Shown here piece by piece: positions 9,601 through 19,300 of a stretch of 64,000 nt of DNA (the first letter of the stretch is position 1; every line of letters begins with the position of its first letter). The position numbers and the translations under genes are program-made. The notes under the pieces were generated by a model that ran no database searches, was not told the origin of the DNA, and saw only the letters and a program-made list of their open reading frames with translations. Origin of the DNA: Ascaphus truei (Eukaryota; Chordata; Amphibia; Anura; Ascaphidae); the NCBI GenBank assembly GCA_036426205.1, contig CM071573.1, positions 47,780,214 to 47,844,213 of the forward strand. Reading direction: 5' to 3'.

Positions 9601-12449
9601 ATAGATTATTTCTTTTCTAGGTCCTTATTTCCAACCAAGTTCCCATGAGGAAAGGTCACTTTTGGATTGGTCTAAGGAAGACAGATGGACATTGGTACTG
9701 GGAGACTGGTGGCAAATTACAAAAAGATATGTAAGTTTGTGCATGTAAATCCTGTGATACTATACAGTATGTCTACTTCTCTGCTTAGAGTGGTTAACTT
9801 TACAGCTCAAAGTCTACAGTGCATTAGCCTTTCTGCAGTCTGGGGTGATTAGTTGGCACTTGTATAAACAAACACATTTTATATTTCAACAAACAAATAT
9901 ATAAAGAATAATTTTCAGAAAGAGGCAAGGGTTGGAGCTGGTGTTAGCTCTATGTATATTACATAATTACATAGTTTGTATATATTTGATCATGTGGCTG
10001 CATCCAGGGCCGCCGACAGGGGGGGACAGAAGGGGCAGGTGTCCCGGGCCCGGTGTCTGCGGTGGGGCCTGGCCAGCTGGCGTTGCAAGTGGGGCCTGAC
10101 CTCTGGCCAGGCCCGGCTGCTGGTCCTCTCGCTAGGCCCGGGCCCCAGCTCTCCTCTTCCTTCTCTGTCCCACACCGAGCATCCAACGCCAGCGTGAGAT
10201 GGGCCTCTGTGATGTCAGCGCGCCGGAAGTAAGCTTGGCTCAGCTTCCGGTACGTGTCAGCAGAGGGAGGCCCGGCACATGCACGCGCCAGTGTTGCAAG
10301 CACGTGGGACAGTGCGGAAGAGGCCTGCAGCTGAAGGAGAGCCGGGGCCCAACGTGCAGCACCAGCCACCGAGCCCCCCACAGACACCAGGCCCCTGGGC
10401 CTGAACATCCACAACGTAAGTCTGTTTTTTAAGTATGGGGGGAATTTTGTATATGGTTTGGGTTTTTTTCTATATACATTGGGTTTTTTAATATGCATTG
10501 GCGTATTTTGTATATGTATTGAATTTTTTTATATGTATTGGGATTTTTTAGTGTTGTACCATTTAAAAAAAAAAAAAAAAAAACGGGTAACGGGTACCTG
10601 TTCAAAATGGAACATTTTATCCGGCCGGGTACCCAGTTACCCAGATGGCACTTACCTGCAGGGACGGATGACCAGTGAGAAAGACCGCGGCGTCATCTGG
10701 AACCAGCAGCAGACGTCCTGGTGGCGGTGGCAGCAGCCGAAGGTCTTACTCACCCGGCAGGAGCAGCAGGAACAGAGCACACAACTGATGCCTGTGTGAG
10801 CCGGGGAAGCATGTGGGGAGGAGCCATCTGTCCAATAGGAACGCTTCTGCTCCAGTCACATGCTTCCCCGGCTCACACAGGCATCAGTTGTGTGCTTTGC
10901 TCCTGCTGCTCCCGCAGGATGAACAAGGCCACCAGGACGTCTGCTGCTGGTCTCAGATGTCGCTTCGGTCTTCCGTCACTATCTGCAGGTAAGTAAGTGT
11001 TTAACTATTTTCAGCTGCCCTGAAATTACCCGGTGCCGTCCCAGCACCCTGCTACCGGGTTCTGGTAATTTCCGGGTAGCTAAAAAAGTACCGGGTATTT
11101 TTCAGGTTCCCGGTACATCACTAGTTTTATTTTATATGTATTGGGGTTTTTTTTTTAAATATGTATTGTTTTTTTTTTCATATATACATTTTTTTAATAT
11201 GTATTGGGGTCTATTTTATATGTATTGTTTTTTTTAACATGTATTGGGGTTTTCGTATGTTATTGGGTGTTTTATATGAATTGGGGGGTTTATATGTATT
11301 TTGGTAGGTTTTATATGTATTGGGTTTTTTATACATGTATGGGTTTTTTGTTTTTTTAAATTGTATATTTGTATAAGGGGGGATATATGTATTGGAGGGT
11401 TTCAAATGTATTGGGGAGGTGGTTTTATGTATGTATTTGGGGGGTTGTATATATTTGGGGAGGTGGGGGTTGTATATATTTGGGGGGTGGGGATTGTTTT
11501 GTATTTATTTGGGGGTGGGAAGTTTTTTTTATTGGGGGTGGGGTTTTTTGGAATATATTTTGTGGGGGGAGTTGTGTGAGGGGGAAGGGAATGAGTGTGA
11601 GGAGGGGGATTGAGTGAGAGTAGGGTAATTGATGCAGAGGGGGAGAGTGAGAGGAGAGAGGGGGTAAGTGAGGAAAAGGGGGACGCAGGGGAGAAAATAC
11701 ATGTGAGGCGGGGGCAGGGATTGAGTGAAAGTGAGGTAATTGATGGACATTTTCTCAAATTTATTTTACTTTAGTTAATATGTTAAGGAGAAAAGTGAAA
11801 GGTGCCAAAGTGGAAGATTTAGTTGTTCAGATGTACAGTAGTAGGCTTCACTGTTCTCTCAGATACCTCTACTTATACAGGATGACTCAGAATATCATAG
11901 TAAACCCAGATAATTCAATGGTACCCTTGGCACAGAATAAAGCAATATGCTCTGCAATAGTTAAACAACTATTTTTGTGCAGTTAACAGAGTGAGAGCTG
12001 ATTGCAGAGGCTGGCCCTGGCTGGACCTACCTGAACAAACTGCACACCCCCTCTAAACTTGCGTTCAAAAGGCAGCTGCTGCCCCCTCCCACACCTCACC
12101 CCCGCTCAACAAGATGTTTACACCCCTTTCATCTCTCCTCCCCCAATAAACAACCCTGGGCCAAGGTCAAGATTTCATTCATGGGCCCTCGGAAAGCTGT
12201 CAGTGAGCCTGTTTTTGTGTATCCACATTGACCAATCACAATAAAGATACAATTAATATTGTCTTCAAGAGCTGAAACACATTGTTTAGATGATCTCTGA
12301 CTAAATTCTAATCCCAGTTTTACATCTGCAGATTTTCGGAGGTATCAGGTGAGCACCACTGTGCTACCTTTGGAAATAATTTGTCATCTGAAAGCTGCTC
12401 TAACCCCAACAAATGGATATGTAAGAAGAAGGCATATGTGTTCCCCTGA
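6481..12449 (+). CDS. NK-receptor-like C-type lectin (partial gene, 4 exons)
   Basis: Exons are 6481-6627 (stalk), 9003-9154, 9621-9730 and 12332-12449, all with AG/GT borders and matching phases (1, 0, 2). Joined, they give a stalk with two cysteines and a long-form C-type lectin domain: CELCPLSW, then GKCYYF, KNWSASREYC, HFWIGLRK, GHWYWETGG, HHCATFGNN and NKWICKK. The three-exon lectin domain and the WIGL and WIC landmarks are those of the CLEC2/KLR (group V) family, type II membrane receptors of NK and other immune cells. The calcium-binding EPN/WND residues are absent, which points to protein rather than sugar ligands. The membrane and cytoplasmic exons must lie upstream (candidate at 576-685). 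A Tc1 element sits in the 6628-9002 intron. The closest subfamily is not decided. Confidence 0.85.
6990..7340. repeat. Foldback insert within Tc1 copy 1
   Basis: Two arms (about 6993-7125 and 7130-7258) are imperfect reverse complements, from 'gagcataagagtgattataa' at one end to 'ttataatcactcttgtgctc' at the other. The sequence 'tgatcatca' occurs just before the insert (6981-6989) and again after it (7338-7347), as a target duplication would. Alternatively, the arms are an inverted duplication of Tc1 subterminal DNA. Confidence 0.6.
7423..8427 (+). pseudogene. Tc1 transposase pseudogene, copy 1
   Basis: The frame starts MPRRKDISNDLREAIV and stays in one register for 334 codons, ending LLQVIAAK then TGA at 8425. 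In-frame stops at 7831 (TAG), 8341 (TAG) and 8344 (TGA) break it. The N-terminal paired-type helix-turn-helix (KAISKQFKVHHSTVRKII), the first catalytic Asp (WTDET), the second (DNDPKH) and the Glu of NPIEML are all still visible, giving a DD34E pattern. The stops make it non-functional. Confidence 0.9.
9003..9154 (+). CDS. Lectin exon: first third of C-type lectin domain
   Basis: The acceptor is ctccttcag at 9002 and the donor is AAG|gtgggg at 9154. It encodes CELCPLSWVALNGKCYYF and the helix 1 segment NWSASREYC, ending in the acidic DKEK stretch. The CxxCP start shows the long-form lectin fold with an extra N-terminal disulfide. Confidence 0.9.
9621..9730 (+). CDS. Lectin exon: WIGL segment
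   Basis: The acceptor is tcttttctag at 9620 and the donor is AT|gtaagt at 9730. It encodes VLISNQ, the WIGL core and WYWETGG. It enters in phase 0 and leaves in phase 2, as in KLR/CLEC2 genes. Confidence 0.9.
10004..11130. mobile_element. GC-rich composite of non-autonomous elements
   Basis: The segment 10004-10430 is GC-rich and begins 'cagggccgccgacaggggg', a common frog MITE start. Nested DNA at 10580-11120 has 'cgggtaacgggtacc' at the left and 'accgggta..ttcccggta' at the right. At 10787-10902 lies a long hairpin (tgcctgtgtgagccggggaa and its complement, arms about 35 bp). Several open frames cross it but none shows a protein family. It lies within the last lectin intron. Confidence 0.5.
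10430..11640. repeat. GT-rich degenerate tandem repeat
   Basis: On both sides of the GC-rich composite the DNA is made of diverged units like 'tatatgtattggggtttttt', grading at 11570-11740 into G/A-rich units (gtgagaggagagaggggg). The strand bias (T/G on top) is strong. It has no gene content; long open frames here follow from base composition. Confidence 0.7.
12332..12449 (+). CDS. Lectin exon: C-terminal segment and stop
   Basis: The acceptor is acatctgcag at 12331. The phase-2 reading gives HHCATF, SSESC and KWICKKKA, ending in VFP and TGA at 12447-12449. The three cysteines complete the two core disulfides of the lectin domain. It lies 2.6 kb past the preceding exon, behind a GT-rich repeat, and is easily missed. 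Confidence 0.85.
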
Positions 12450-12552
12450 CTCATACCAGTTCCATTGCGGATATTGAGGAAGTGGTCAAATTGGTGTGAT
12501 TTTAGAGCAATGACTCTTAATCTTTCCTCTGGATACCAAACCAACGTTTAGT

Positions 12553-12558
12553 AATAAA
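12553..12558 (+). terminator. Polyadenylation signal of lectin gene
   Basis: AATAAA lies about 104 bases after the lectin stop codon, a normal distance for a short 3' UTR, just before the palindromic PLE. Confidence 0.5.
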
Positions 12559-12669
12559 ATAAATGAACATAACCGTATGACAGGAAGATGGCAATTCATA
12601 CATATAACATGGTCTGTCAGGGATTACTTCGGATTTCTTTAGAAAAATTTAATCAGCACAAAAACACAA

Positions 12670-12704
12670 CGTTTCATCCCTCCTAGGGGACTTTCTCAAG
12701 TGAC
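12670..12704 (-). other. Hammerhead-like hairpin, left PLE arm
   Basis: The - strand reads CTTGAGAAA, stem GTCCC/GGGAT, GAAACG. It is the mirror copy of the motif at 14489-14522. Confidence 0.4.
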
Positions 12705-13501
12705 TGGCTTGCAAAGACTACAACAAAGTCCAGTATAAATAGCAATAAACACCCATGTGAAAACAATTAAAACATCACCTAATTACCCCCCAGTAGTCAC
12801 ATGATAATGCACATCCTGGTCTTGGTTTTCCATGCTGCCCGGTCCGGTCGCGCTGACGTCATCAACTGGTTCCTTGCGTGCTGACGTCATCCGCAGGTCC
12901 TTCTGCGTGGTACGCCTCATCTGCCTGAACAGGCATGGGATCCTATGGACGTGCTCCCTCTGCTCCTCCTCTGTGTGTAGTTCATCCATCGTCGCGTGAT
13001 CTCGCGAGATTTCGGGGTTATGATGATGTCACTGGAGACAGGAATAGATCTTCTCCTTAGCTGGGGATGCCGTTTTCATGCACATGCGCAGTGTGTTCAT
13101 ATGATTGTATGGCTGTATACCAGGGGAAAGATAGCTGAATCTGACTCATGGATGAGACTTCAGATCTAGGTGGAATGATGAGGAGAGGAGAGATATTAAT
13201 CAATGTCAAAACATGTATAAAGTGCCACTATACCCTAAAAATAAAGATTTAAAATATGGGTAATTTCTTTCATGATTACTAGTCCATGAGTTACAGCAGC
13301 AGCAAGAGTGAAATAAACACTGTGGATGAGAGAAATCACATAAGATCAAAAAACATACTAGCGACTATTGAGGAAACAATTAAGGGACAAATAATCGTTA
13401 TGTCCCCTTGGTGTGACCGTGTCAAGTGTATATGTCCAGAAAGCTTCTCTCTGAAGCAACGCTGTATCCCTCTCTGAACCTGGAGCAAATGTGACACTTC
13501 T

Positions 13502-13834
13502 ACAAATATCATTTATGTCATCAAATGTCCTTGTGGATGACTTTATGTAGGAAAAACAAGCCGTATGCTAAAGACAAGGTACATAGAGCATCGCAGTAAA
13601 ATTAACAACAAGAAGGAAGAGACAGTACTGATCACACATTGCAAAGATCATAAACATACAGTGGCGTCACTAAAGATTATGGGGATAGAATCAGTGGTCA
13701 CATTTGCTCCAGGTTCAGAGAGGGATACAGCGTTGCTTCAGAGAGAAGCTTTCTGGACATATACACTTGACACGGTCACACCCAGGGGACTTAACGATTA
13801 TTTGTCCCTTAATTGTTTCCTCAATAGTCGCTAG
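13502..13834 (+). pseudogene. PLE GIY-YIG endonuclease C-terminal remnant
   Basis: The + frame reads IIYVIKCPCG, an in-frame TGA, then LYVGKTSRMLKTRYIEHRS, later ALLQREAFWTYTLDTV and PRGLNDYLSLNCFL. The CPCG-LYVGKT-R..EHR series is the GIY-YIG nuclease region of Penelope-like elements and the RE.FW...LDT..P.GLN ending is their usual C-terminus. The stop codon and lack of a reverse transcriptase upstream show it is a remnant. Confidence 0.85.
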
Positions 13835-14488
13835 TATGTTTTTTGATCTTATGTGATTTCTCTCATCTACAGTGTTTATTTCACTCTTGCTGCTGCTGTA
13901 ACTCATGGACTAGTAATCATGAAAGAAATTACCCATATTTTAAATCTTTATTTTTAGGGTTTAGTGGCACTTTATACATGTTTTCACATTGATTAATATC
14001 TCTCCTCTCCTCATCATTCCACCTAGATCTGAAGTCTCATCCATGAGTCAGATTCAGCTATCTTCCCCCTGGTATACAGCCGTACAATGATATGAACACA
14101 CTGCGCATGTGCATGAAAACGGCATCCCCAGCTAAGGAGAAGATCTATTCCTGTCTCCAGTGACATCATCATAACCCCGAAATCTCGCGAGATCATGCGA
14201 CGATGGATGAACTACACACAGAGGAGGAGCAGAGGGAGCACGTCCATAGGATCCCATGCCTGTTCAGGCAGATGAGGCGTAACACGCAGAAGGACTGCGG
14301 ATGACGTCAGCACGCAAGGAACCAGTTGATGACGTCAGCGCGACCGGACCGGACAGCATGGTAGACCATGACCAGGATGTGCATTATCATGTGACTACTG
14401 GGGGGTAATTAGGTGATGTTTTAATTGTTTTCACATGGGTGTTTATTGCTATTTATACTAGACTTTGTTGTAGTCTTTGCAAGCCAGT

Positions 14489-14522
14489 CACTTGAGAAAG
14501 TCCCCTAGGAGGGATGAAACGT
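14489..14522 (+). other. Hammerhead-like hairpin, right PLE arm
   Basis: It reads CTTGAGAAA, a 5-bp stem GTCCC/GGGAT with loop ctagga, then GAAACG. The GAAA side is kept but the CUGAUGA side is changed, so cleavage is unlikely. Confidence 0.4.
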
Positions 14523-14599
14523 TGTGTTTTTGTGCTGATTAAATTTTTCTAAAGAATTCCGAAGTTGCCCTGGATCTTTCTGCTTTCCTCTATGTTGGA

Positions 14600-15824
14600 T
14601 GTTCCAGGCATATATCCCTGAACTAGGAGCACCAGTCTTAGCAAGTATCTTTATACATTTTTATGGTGTGCAGCTTTACATGTTATATTGCACTGTCAGG
14701 GATTACCCCAGAACAGGGTCAAAATCCACTGTATTATATACTGTACTATAATAGAATGGTCTGAGACCACCCAGGAACTCTGAGAATGAGATTGTTGAAG
14801 GGAGCAGGACTCAGTAAGTAAAGCCTAAAATTAATGTATCTTATTTTATTTCCGTGTTTTATATTTGCTTGTCACAAAGTGTTTGACAGTGGAACAAACC
14901 ACTGAGGTTACAGAATGTAGGATAATCGTCATGCTTTATTTTTTCTTACTCGTGCGTTTTAACTCGTATTATTTTTATGATGATTATTGTTACTAATGAA
15001 TTAATATAATGGGAGATTAAAGATGTAAAACATTATTTTTACATTGCGCTCCAGAGATTTCAGGTTGCATTTACAAGAGTTTGTATTTCTTATTTTGATT
15101 GGGTGTATAAAAGTACCAGTACATTTGTCTGTTGATTAAATGTGTATAACATAATTTTAAAGGTAGTTTAAGAAAAAGAAAATTAATAAAATAAAACAAG
15201 TGCTGAATATGTGCCAAGTGCTTTTATTTCCTGTGGCTTTCTCAGACACTATTCAAGATCATGAATCTCTTATTTTGCTTCATGTTTGGGAAATCAGGAG
15301 GAGTATTATTGCTGTACTGTACTGCTGATTTATACTGTCAAATAGTGGACAATTAGTAATAGTTCAGGCACATAAAGCGGGGGGGAGCAGGTAGTGTGAT
15401 ATTTTGTTATTTTACTACATAGAAGAAAGGACCAACATGGCTACCCACAGTTATTTGGCACATAAGGGGATAATCAAGGTCACTTATCCTATACCAAATG
15501 TATTTGTATATCCTTTACTGTATGGGGAATGTAAGGGAATTGTATTTTTTTTTACGTTTATCGAGGTTTTACATTAGTCGAAGTGATCAGACTTGACTTG
15601 CCATAGATTGCTGCTATCTCCATTCATATCAGAATAGTGAGCGATACCATGTGCTTGGTGGGTTTGAAATGTCCTTTCTGTATCTACAGTATATAGCAAA
15701 CTGCAGTGGATATAACAATTGTAATAGGGCACAATCTCTGTTGGAAATTAAGCAGCAGCTTCCCCGTGTGGTTGTATTAATAAACAAAATGACAGTCAAA
15801 CACTACTTTTGCTTTTTGACATTT
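14600..15824. other. AT-rich intergenic DNA
   Basis: No open frame with family similarity, no strong hairpin and no tandem repeat is seen. It separates the PLE from the 3' end of the minus-strand WAP gene. Confidence 0.5.
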
Positions 15825-15830
15825 TTTAAT
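15825..15830 (-). terminator. Possible poly(A) signal of two-WAP gene
   Basis: ATTAAA (a common variant of AATAAA) on the - strand, about 100 bases after the stop codon at 15932. Confidence 0.35.
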
Positions 15831-15931
15831 GCATCTATAATATTCTACACAAACATTTTACAAGGTACAGTAGGCTGAGTGTCTCTTTGACAAAGCCTGG
15901 AAAGCGTGTAATATTAGTGGTGGGCACTGTT

Positions 15932-16353
15932 CTACTGTAAATCTTCTCCTTCACTTTGTCCTTTCCCCTTTCCTTTCCCCTTTCCTTTCCCCTTTCCTTT
16001 CCCTTTTCCTTTCCCTTTTCCCTTACCTTTTCCCTTTCCTTCCCCAGCCCCCATGCCTTCCCCAGCCCCAATGCCTTCCCCACCGCCCATGCCTCCACCC
16101 ACTCCTTGTAACATTTGTCCAAGTCCACCAAGCGATCGTTTTTGCCTAACTTGTTCCATTCCCCCTTGAACCTGATTCTCATAGTTCCCCAATTCTTTCC
16201 CATAGCCCTTGCCATGCTCTCCTCCTTTCCCATGTTCTAAACCTTTCCCATAGCCCTTCCCATGGCCCCTTCCATGTTCTTCTCCTTTGCCGTGTTCCTG
16301 TTCGTGGCTGCCACCCTCTTCTTCATCTTGTGGTATTCCCATATCACCCTTTG
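15932..16353 (-). CDS. Two-WAP gene exon 4: Gly/Lys/Glu-rich tail
   Basis: The acceptor is ttttatcttccag. The phase-1 frame gives KGDMGIPQDEEEGG, then HGKG-type units, a dibasic-rich segment QKRSLGGLGQML, Gly/Met units (GAGEGM) and a (GK)n run coded by a 'ggaaag' hexamer repeat at about 15957-16045, ending SEGEDLQ. The hexamer is likely length-variable between individuals. A second frame is also open but is out of phase with the WAP exon. Confidence 0.75.
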
Positions 16354-19300
16354 CTGGAAGATAAAACATGGTAAGTAAGATTCTGATCTTTCTGTTTCTA
16401 TTTGAAATAATACTATTTATTCAAATACCACCAATATTTAGATCTATTACAGTTATATGGTACATATTTAATCTTTACTGTATATGCGAGCTGTGACTTT
16501 AATTTTCCATCTGGACCAAAATGGCTTTGGCAGATATGTGTTTGCTCTTCTTGTGTAACATTTAGCTTACCCAGGTTAGGGGAGAGGGAGAAAATAACAG
16601 GGACTAGTACTGGTAAATGCATGTTTTAGAAATGACCTTGGGGTTTAAATAACATTCAGTTTAGGGAGCACTTATTTTAGTCTGGCTGTTTAAATATTTT
16701 ATTAACGGTTCTTTGCGTGCACTAATGGTGCAAAGCCAGATACTTCACCATGACAAGAATCCCAATGTTTGTGTGGGGGGAATGCTTCGTGCATATTACG
16801 AATCAGAGGCAAAAATGAATAACTTAAGAGATGTATCAGGGTGTTAACGGCCTTGAGAAATCTCTGATTTTAGAGTAAACATGTCATACTGTAGGTAGCT
16901 GCTTTTTTAAGCAACCCCAGCTGATCAAATACATGTGACAGAACAATTTGATTTTTTGTGGTATCTGGAACTAGTGAACTATGCATATTTGTTTTTTATT
17001 TGAATTGGTACTCCTTCATTTATGATAGACTTTGCAATCTATTTTGTTTAAGGTAGGTAAGATTTCTTGTTGATTTGTACATATGGTATTTGAGGTTTGT
17101 ATCCGAGTGTTTGGGTATTCTGCAGATATTGTTGAAATTTAAAATTCTGCTGTAAAAGGTTTAACAATGCATAGGAGAACTAGGGGAGAGATTTTATGGA
17201 GGGCACATGGGTAGAAAAGATAGGGGAAACGCAGTCGGACCTAAAGAGGGAATATTTCGTCATTTTCTGCACCCATTAGTGGATAGGAAATTACTGCAAG
17301 AACAACTTAACCACAACCTTACTGCTGTTGAAGGGTACAATACTTACAAAATATTGGTTTCATGCATTTCTTTCCACATGGGGATCTGCAGCATCTCATT
17401 TTACTGTCACAGTCTCCATCAGCAGCACAGTCAACCATTTTGGTGAAGTTGGGGAAGCGCATTGGATGTTTTCCATTTTCCTTATGTGAATTGTGTTTCT
17501 CAGAACATTCTTTCTCGCTCTGCCCTTGATCGCATTGTGTGTGTGGTGGGAAGTCTTTGTGTTTCATAAATTGTTTTTTCAACTTGCGCAACACTTCTGG
17601 GTGCTTTCTCAAATAGTCTTCAGGGCACATTCCATTAGTCTCGTCACTCTCATTGACATCTGATGAAACAAAAATATCTAGTTATTACAGGTGGCTATTT
17701 GTACATTTTACCTTTGAAACCTTTGATCTGTGCATCCTACTGTCTGTATTTTCCCCATACTGCGTCCCATGCTAACGTTCTTGTATTTGTAACCTTATAC
17801 ATTCTCTCTTTCCCCATTATTCTTCACATGTTCTCTTTTCCTGTATCTTGCACATTTACCTTGCTCTTCATTTTTCTCTTCTTCACTTAATTCTCTGGGG
17901 TGTCTTCCATTTTCGGTGAATTCCATGTGTTCATCATTTTCTAAATACAAAGAACACTAATTTGAGAGTCTGATCATCCTGACTGTAACATATATCCATC
18001 AGGTTAATACTGTAAGTACAGCTGAAATGTGACTTGTCTTCTCAGGGGGACCTGATTGACAATTGCGAAAGATCCTTGGCAATTTTGAAAAAAAAAAAAA
18101 ACTTTCCATAAACAATCATTCTACAGCAGCAGTGTCACCTGCTTCGTCATCTGAAGCGAAGTATCCATATTAAAAACATTGACATCACTATCACAGTGTT
18201 TGTTAAAAAAAATATATGGGAACTAGCTGTATCCGGCATAACATACGCAGATCTAGCAGTTCTTAAAGGTTATTAATTAAACATTACACTTTGTTTTCAC
18301 CCGTCCCTATAATGCTTTGCTGTCTCTTCTCCCCACTTCCCCACCTTACTTTCTGCTCCATCATGCCATGCTCCTCGTTGCACTCTTTCCTCCCCTCTCT
18401 TTGCATCCCCTGCCTTACTGTGTCTGCTCCTCTCTGTGTACACTACAGTCCCTTCCCCTCCTACTCATCTCATGTCTCCTCCTCTCCTTGCTGTCTCTCT
18501 GTTTCCTCTTACTAATCAACTTGCTGTCTCTCCTCCCCTCTCTTTGCACTTCCTCCAGCCCCATGTGCACACTGCTCTCTATTCCCTCCTCGTCATCCAT
18601 CTGTCTCCTCTCCTTGCTGTCTCTCTGTCTCCTCTCCCCTTTTTGCTGTCTCTCCTCCCCTCCTTGCTTCCTAGCTTTTGTTGCTTAGCAACCCTTTAAC
18701 CACTGAACCTTTGTACGGAAACAACATATATATCACTATTACACATATAGTGTACCTTTCTGGACTGATATTATATGGCCAGGCTGCACTGACTTGCTTA
18801 AAATACTGTATATTGATTTTTTTTTTTTAAACAGAGGTCGAGCTAAAGTTGAATAAAAAAAGAAAATGAGGAATAATGTTATAAAATGGGGCTTGGAAAA
18901 AGTATAATTGTGTAAAGCCAGTTGAAGAGATAAAGTACTATTTACAGAGGAGGAGATTATTTCCTTAAAGATTTTTTATCATACTTAAGTAGATATATTA
19001 CAGTTACAATAAAATGAAAGTCCTCACCCAAATAGACCAGGTTGTATCACTTTTTTGTACAATTTTAAGAGTTGTTACAATATAGTAATTTAAACATTCA
19101 AATTTAGGCTTGAATGACTAACTGCAAAAAAAACCCACAATATTAAATCTTACTGCTCATTCCTAATTCATGAGAAAGGATAGTGTCCGTACATAATATT
19201 AAGCACAACCCGTGTTTTAATGTTGATATCTTTCCAAGAGGAAAAATTGCTGGATAATAGGGAGTAGAGATGGGTGAACCCGCCCAATCCGATTCCTGGA

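Larger units (their letters stand above)
12627..14564 (+). mobile_element. Palindromic Penelope-like element
   Basis: The arms 12627-13495 and 13697-14564 (about 869 and 868 bp) are nearly exact reverse complements around a 201-base loop. The loop and the start of the right arm encode, on the + strand, the C-terminal GIY-YIG endonuclease region of a PLE; the right arm continues through its 3' UTR to a tail with 'gaaacgttgtgtttttgtgctg'. The left arm is the same tail inverted. PLE insertions are known to carry inverted partial copies at the 5' side; here the two are almost equal. The reverse transcriptase part is missing, so the unit is not autonomous. Confidence 0.8.

Noticed and set aside
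10458..11617. Several Tyr/Gly/Phe- and Lys-rich frames.
   Set aside because: They are translations of the GT-rich tandem repeat and its MITE insert.
13286..13477. Open frame in the left arm of the palindrome, mirrored at 13715-13906 (-).
   Set aside because: It is the antisense of the PLE endonuclease C-terminus and exists twice only because of the palindrome.
15835..16233. Second long - strand frame over the tail exon (Lys/Glu/Arg-rich).
   Set aside because: It is out of phase with the acceptor at 16353 and the preceding WAP exon; it is open because of the hexamer repeat.
17861..17940. Possible acidic linker exon of the two-WAP gene (tttag acceptor, G|gtaaat donor).
   Set aside because: It is 80 bases long; entering in phase 1 it leaves in phase 0 and would shift the next WAP exon into a stop. 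Skipping it keeps the frame.
18291..18699. Ser/Leu/Pro-rich frames of up to 123 codons.
   Set aside because: Produced by a CT-only tract.
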